From assembly GCA_029062725.1 (NCBI GenBank), contig JAIDPP010000341.1, positions 1 to 8,627 of the forward strand: a stretch of 8,627 nucleotides of DNA. Reading direction: 5' to 3'. This document shows positions 7,301-8,627 of this stretch, piece by piece; the stretch's first letter is position 1; each line of letters opens with the position of its first letter. Source of the DNA: Muribaculaceae bacterium. GTDB taxonomy: Bacteria; Bacteroidota; Bacteroidia; Bacteroidales; Muribaculaceae. A model generated the notes under the pieces. The model saw nothing but the letters and a program-made list of their open reading frames with translations. It was not told the DNA's origin and ran no database searches. Made by a program: the position numbers and the translations under genes.

Positions 7301-8359
7301 ATGAAGTTGCAGTTCGCCCCCTATATTTTGAAATTCAAAAAGCCGGCCGGAACATCCCGGGGAATACTCACTGAGAAACTTACCGCTTTCCTCCGGATTT
7401 TCGATGAGAAGGATCCAACGCGGTTTGGCGTTGGGGAAGCGGCCATTTTTCCGGGACTTTCTCCCGAAGCGGATGAACGCTATTTTTATAAGATGGTGGA
7501 ACTGGTAACAAATGTCCGGCTCGGGATTCCTACTGATCTCTCCCACTTCCCTTCAATACAGTCCGGTTTTGAACAGGCCATCCGTGATTACTCTAACGGT
7601 TGTAACGGGATCTATTTTGACTCTCCTTTTACGGCCGGAGAAAAGTCGATCGACATCAACGGCCTTATATGGATGGATGACTTTGAATCAATGCTCCTGC
7701 AACTTGAGAAGAAGGTCACAATGGGGTTCAGATGTATAAAGATAAAGATAGGAGCTATCGACTGGAAAAAGGAGCTTAATCTGATTTCAATAATAAGAGA
7801 ACATTATAGCCGGGATAAAATCGAGATACGCGTAGATGCCAACGGCGCCTTCGGTAAAGATGATGTCATGCACCGTCTGCAAGATCTCGCCCAATTCGAC
7901 ATCCATTCCATAGAACAGCCTGTCAGACAAGGCAATACGGAGTTGATTAGTCATCTATGTCGGGTCTCACCCGTTCCCATAGCTCTTGATGAAGAACTTA
8001 TCGGAAAGTTCTCTCACGAAGAGAAAGAGAAGACCCTGGAGGAAATAAAGCCTCAATATATTATTCTGAAGCCCTCGCTTGTCGGAGGCTTTTCCGGTGC
8101 GACAGAATGGATCGAACTTGCCGATGCGAAAGGTGTAGGTTGGTGGGTAACCTCGGCTCTTGAATCGAACATCGGCCTGAATGCCATCGCCCAATGGGTT
8201 GCCACTCTTGGCGCCCGAGGATATCAGGGCCTTGGAACGGGCGCGCTTTTCACCAATAATTTCACTTCTCCTATCTTTCTTGAAGGGGAGAAACTGAAGT
8301 ATAACCCGATGAGTCCCCTTGACAGGACTGAGATCGATACACTCGACTGGAGGGATTGA
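7301..8359 (+). CDS. menC: MenC, o-succinylbenzoate synthase (enolase superfamily)
   Basis: The product dehydrates SHCHC to o-succinylbenzoate. It shows the enolase-superfamily layout, with an N-terminal capping domain (about 1-100) and a TIM barrel (about 120-330). The barrel carries the K-x-K pair in CIKIKIG (Lys147, Lys149), RVDANGAF (Asp179), SIEQPV (Glu205), ALDEEL (Asp230) and ILKPSLVGG (Lys257). By family analogy Asp179, Glu205 and Asp230 bind Mg2+, and Lys149 and Lys257 act as bases. SALESNIGLNAIAQ (285-298) and the GLGTG segment (310-314) also match MenC. At 352 residues it is a little longer than E. coli MenC (about 320). Superfamily members can also be dipeptide epimerases or N-acylamino acid racemases, but the place between menB and menE makes MenC by far the best call. 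The ATG at 7301 is 2 bases after the menB stop. Confidence 0.96.
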   Translation: MKLQFAPYILKFKKPAGTSRGILTEKLTAFLRIFDEKDPTRFGVGEAAIFPGLSPEADERYFYKMVELVTNVRLGIPTDLSHFPSIQSGFEQAIRDYSNGCNGIYFDSPFTAGEKSIDINGLIWMDDFESMLLQLEKKVTMGFRCIKIKIGAIDWKKELNLISIIREHYSRDKIEIRVDANGAFGKDDVMHRLQDLAQFDIHSIEQPVRQGNTELISHLCRVSPVPIALDEELIGKFSHEEKEKTLEEIKPQYIILKPSLVGGFSGATEWIELADAKGVGWWVTSALESNIGLNAIAQWVATLGARGYQGLGTGALFTNNFTSPIFLEGEKLKYNPMSPLDRTEIDTLDWRD

Positions 8360-8361
8360 AT

Positions 8362-8627
8362 ATGACCTACGATGATTTTATAGAGGAATGGAACGGAGGC
8401 GCGGCTTATATCAAATGCCACACCTCCGGTTCCACCGGAAAGCCGACAGACATACTGCTACCTCGAACTATTATGGAGGAAAGCGCACGTCGCACCTGCC
8501 GCTATTTCGGGATAGGTCCGGAGTCGGTACTATATTCATGCATTTCGCCTGATTTTATCGGAGGGAAAATGATGGCGGTGCGTGCCGAAGAAGGTAACCT
8601 TCGACTTACGTGGGAGAACCCCTCGAG
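8362..8627 (+). CDS. menE: MenE, o-succinylbenzoate-CoA ligase, N-terminal fragment cut by the window end
   Basis: An ATG at 8362, 2 bases after the menC stop, opens a frame that runs off the window after 88 complete codons. The visible protein starts MTYDDFIEEWNGGAAYIKCH and continues with TSGSTGKP (residues 21-28), the ATP-phosphate-binding loop (A3 motif) of acyl-adenylating enzymes. A later PDFIGGKMMAVRA block (about 70-82) fits the MenE-type ligases I associate with Bacteroidota. MenE activates o-succinylbenzoate with ATP and joins it to CoA, giving the MenB substrate. In E. coli MenE the same loop sits well over 100 residues from the start, so this form lacks most of the usual N-terminal subdomain. 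The start is firm because it is closely spaced after menC and a shorter alternative would lose the loop. The substrate-binding and C-terminal domains lie outside the window. Confidence 0.88.
   Translation, partial: MTYDDFIEEWNGGAAYIKCHTSGSTGKPTDILLPRTIMEESARRTCRYFGIGPESVLYSCISPDFIGGKMMAVRAEEGNLRLTWENPS

Overview
The window is an ordinary, very densely packed chromosomal stretch, most likely from a member of the Bacteroidales (phylum Bacteroidota); the family is not certain, and a gut genus is only a guess. This rests on protein character: a Bacteroidetes-style polyprenyl glycosylphosphotransferase, a CLC protein with C-terminal CBS domains, the gene order menD-menB-menC-menE, and a MenE whose ATP loop lies almost at its N-terminus. 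Most start codons follow A-rich leaders or lack a Shine-Dalgarno site, which also fits this phylum.

Layout: all eight genes lie on the + strand with almost no intergenic DNA. In order they are the 3' part of a Sua5/YrdC/YciO-family gene (1-510), a sugar-phosphate transferase that would start polysaccharide synthesis (517-1941), a CLC chloride channel or antiporter (1962-3761), fmt (3761-4732), menD (4725-6470), menB (6483-7298), menC (7301-8359) and the start of menE (8362-8627, cut by the window end). Junctions range from an 8-base overlap to a 20-base gap. No stretch over 20 bases lacks a gene. I see no convincing terminator, internal promoter, RNA gene, mobile element, repeat array or CRISPR. 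The run is most simply read as one transcription unit or a few overlapping ones.

Function: the first half mixes translation genes (a tRNA t6A-family protein; formylation of initiator tRNA) with envelope and ion functions. The second half is a menaquinone (vitamin K2) block. MenD condenses isochorismate with 2-oxoglutarate to SEPHCHC, MenC dehydrates SHCHC to o-succinylbenzoate, MenE makes its CoA thioester, and MenB closes the ring to DHNA-CoA. menF (isochorismate synthase) and menH (SHCHC synthase) are absent from the places where they might be expected, upstream of menD and between menD and menB. They must lie elsewhere or be replaced.

I did not find a clearly new system. The points most worth a second look are substitutions at two substrate-contact positions of MenD, loss of the internal proton glutamate in the CLC protein, the shortened N-terminus of MenE, and a sugar-phosphate transferase sitting alone in a housekeeping gene run.
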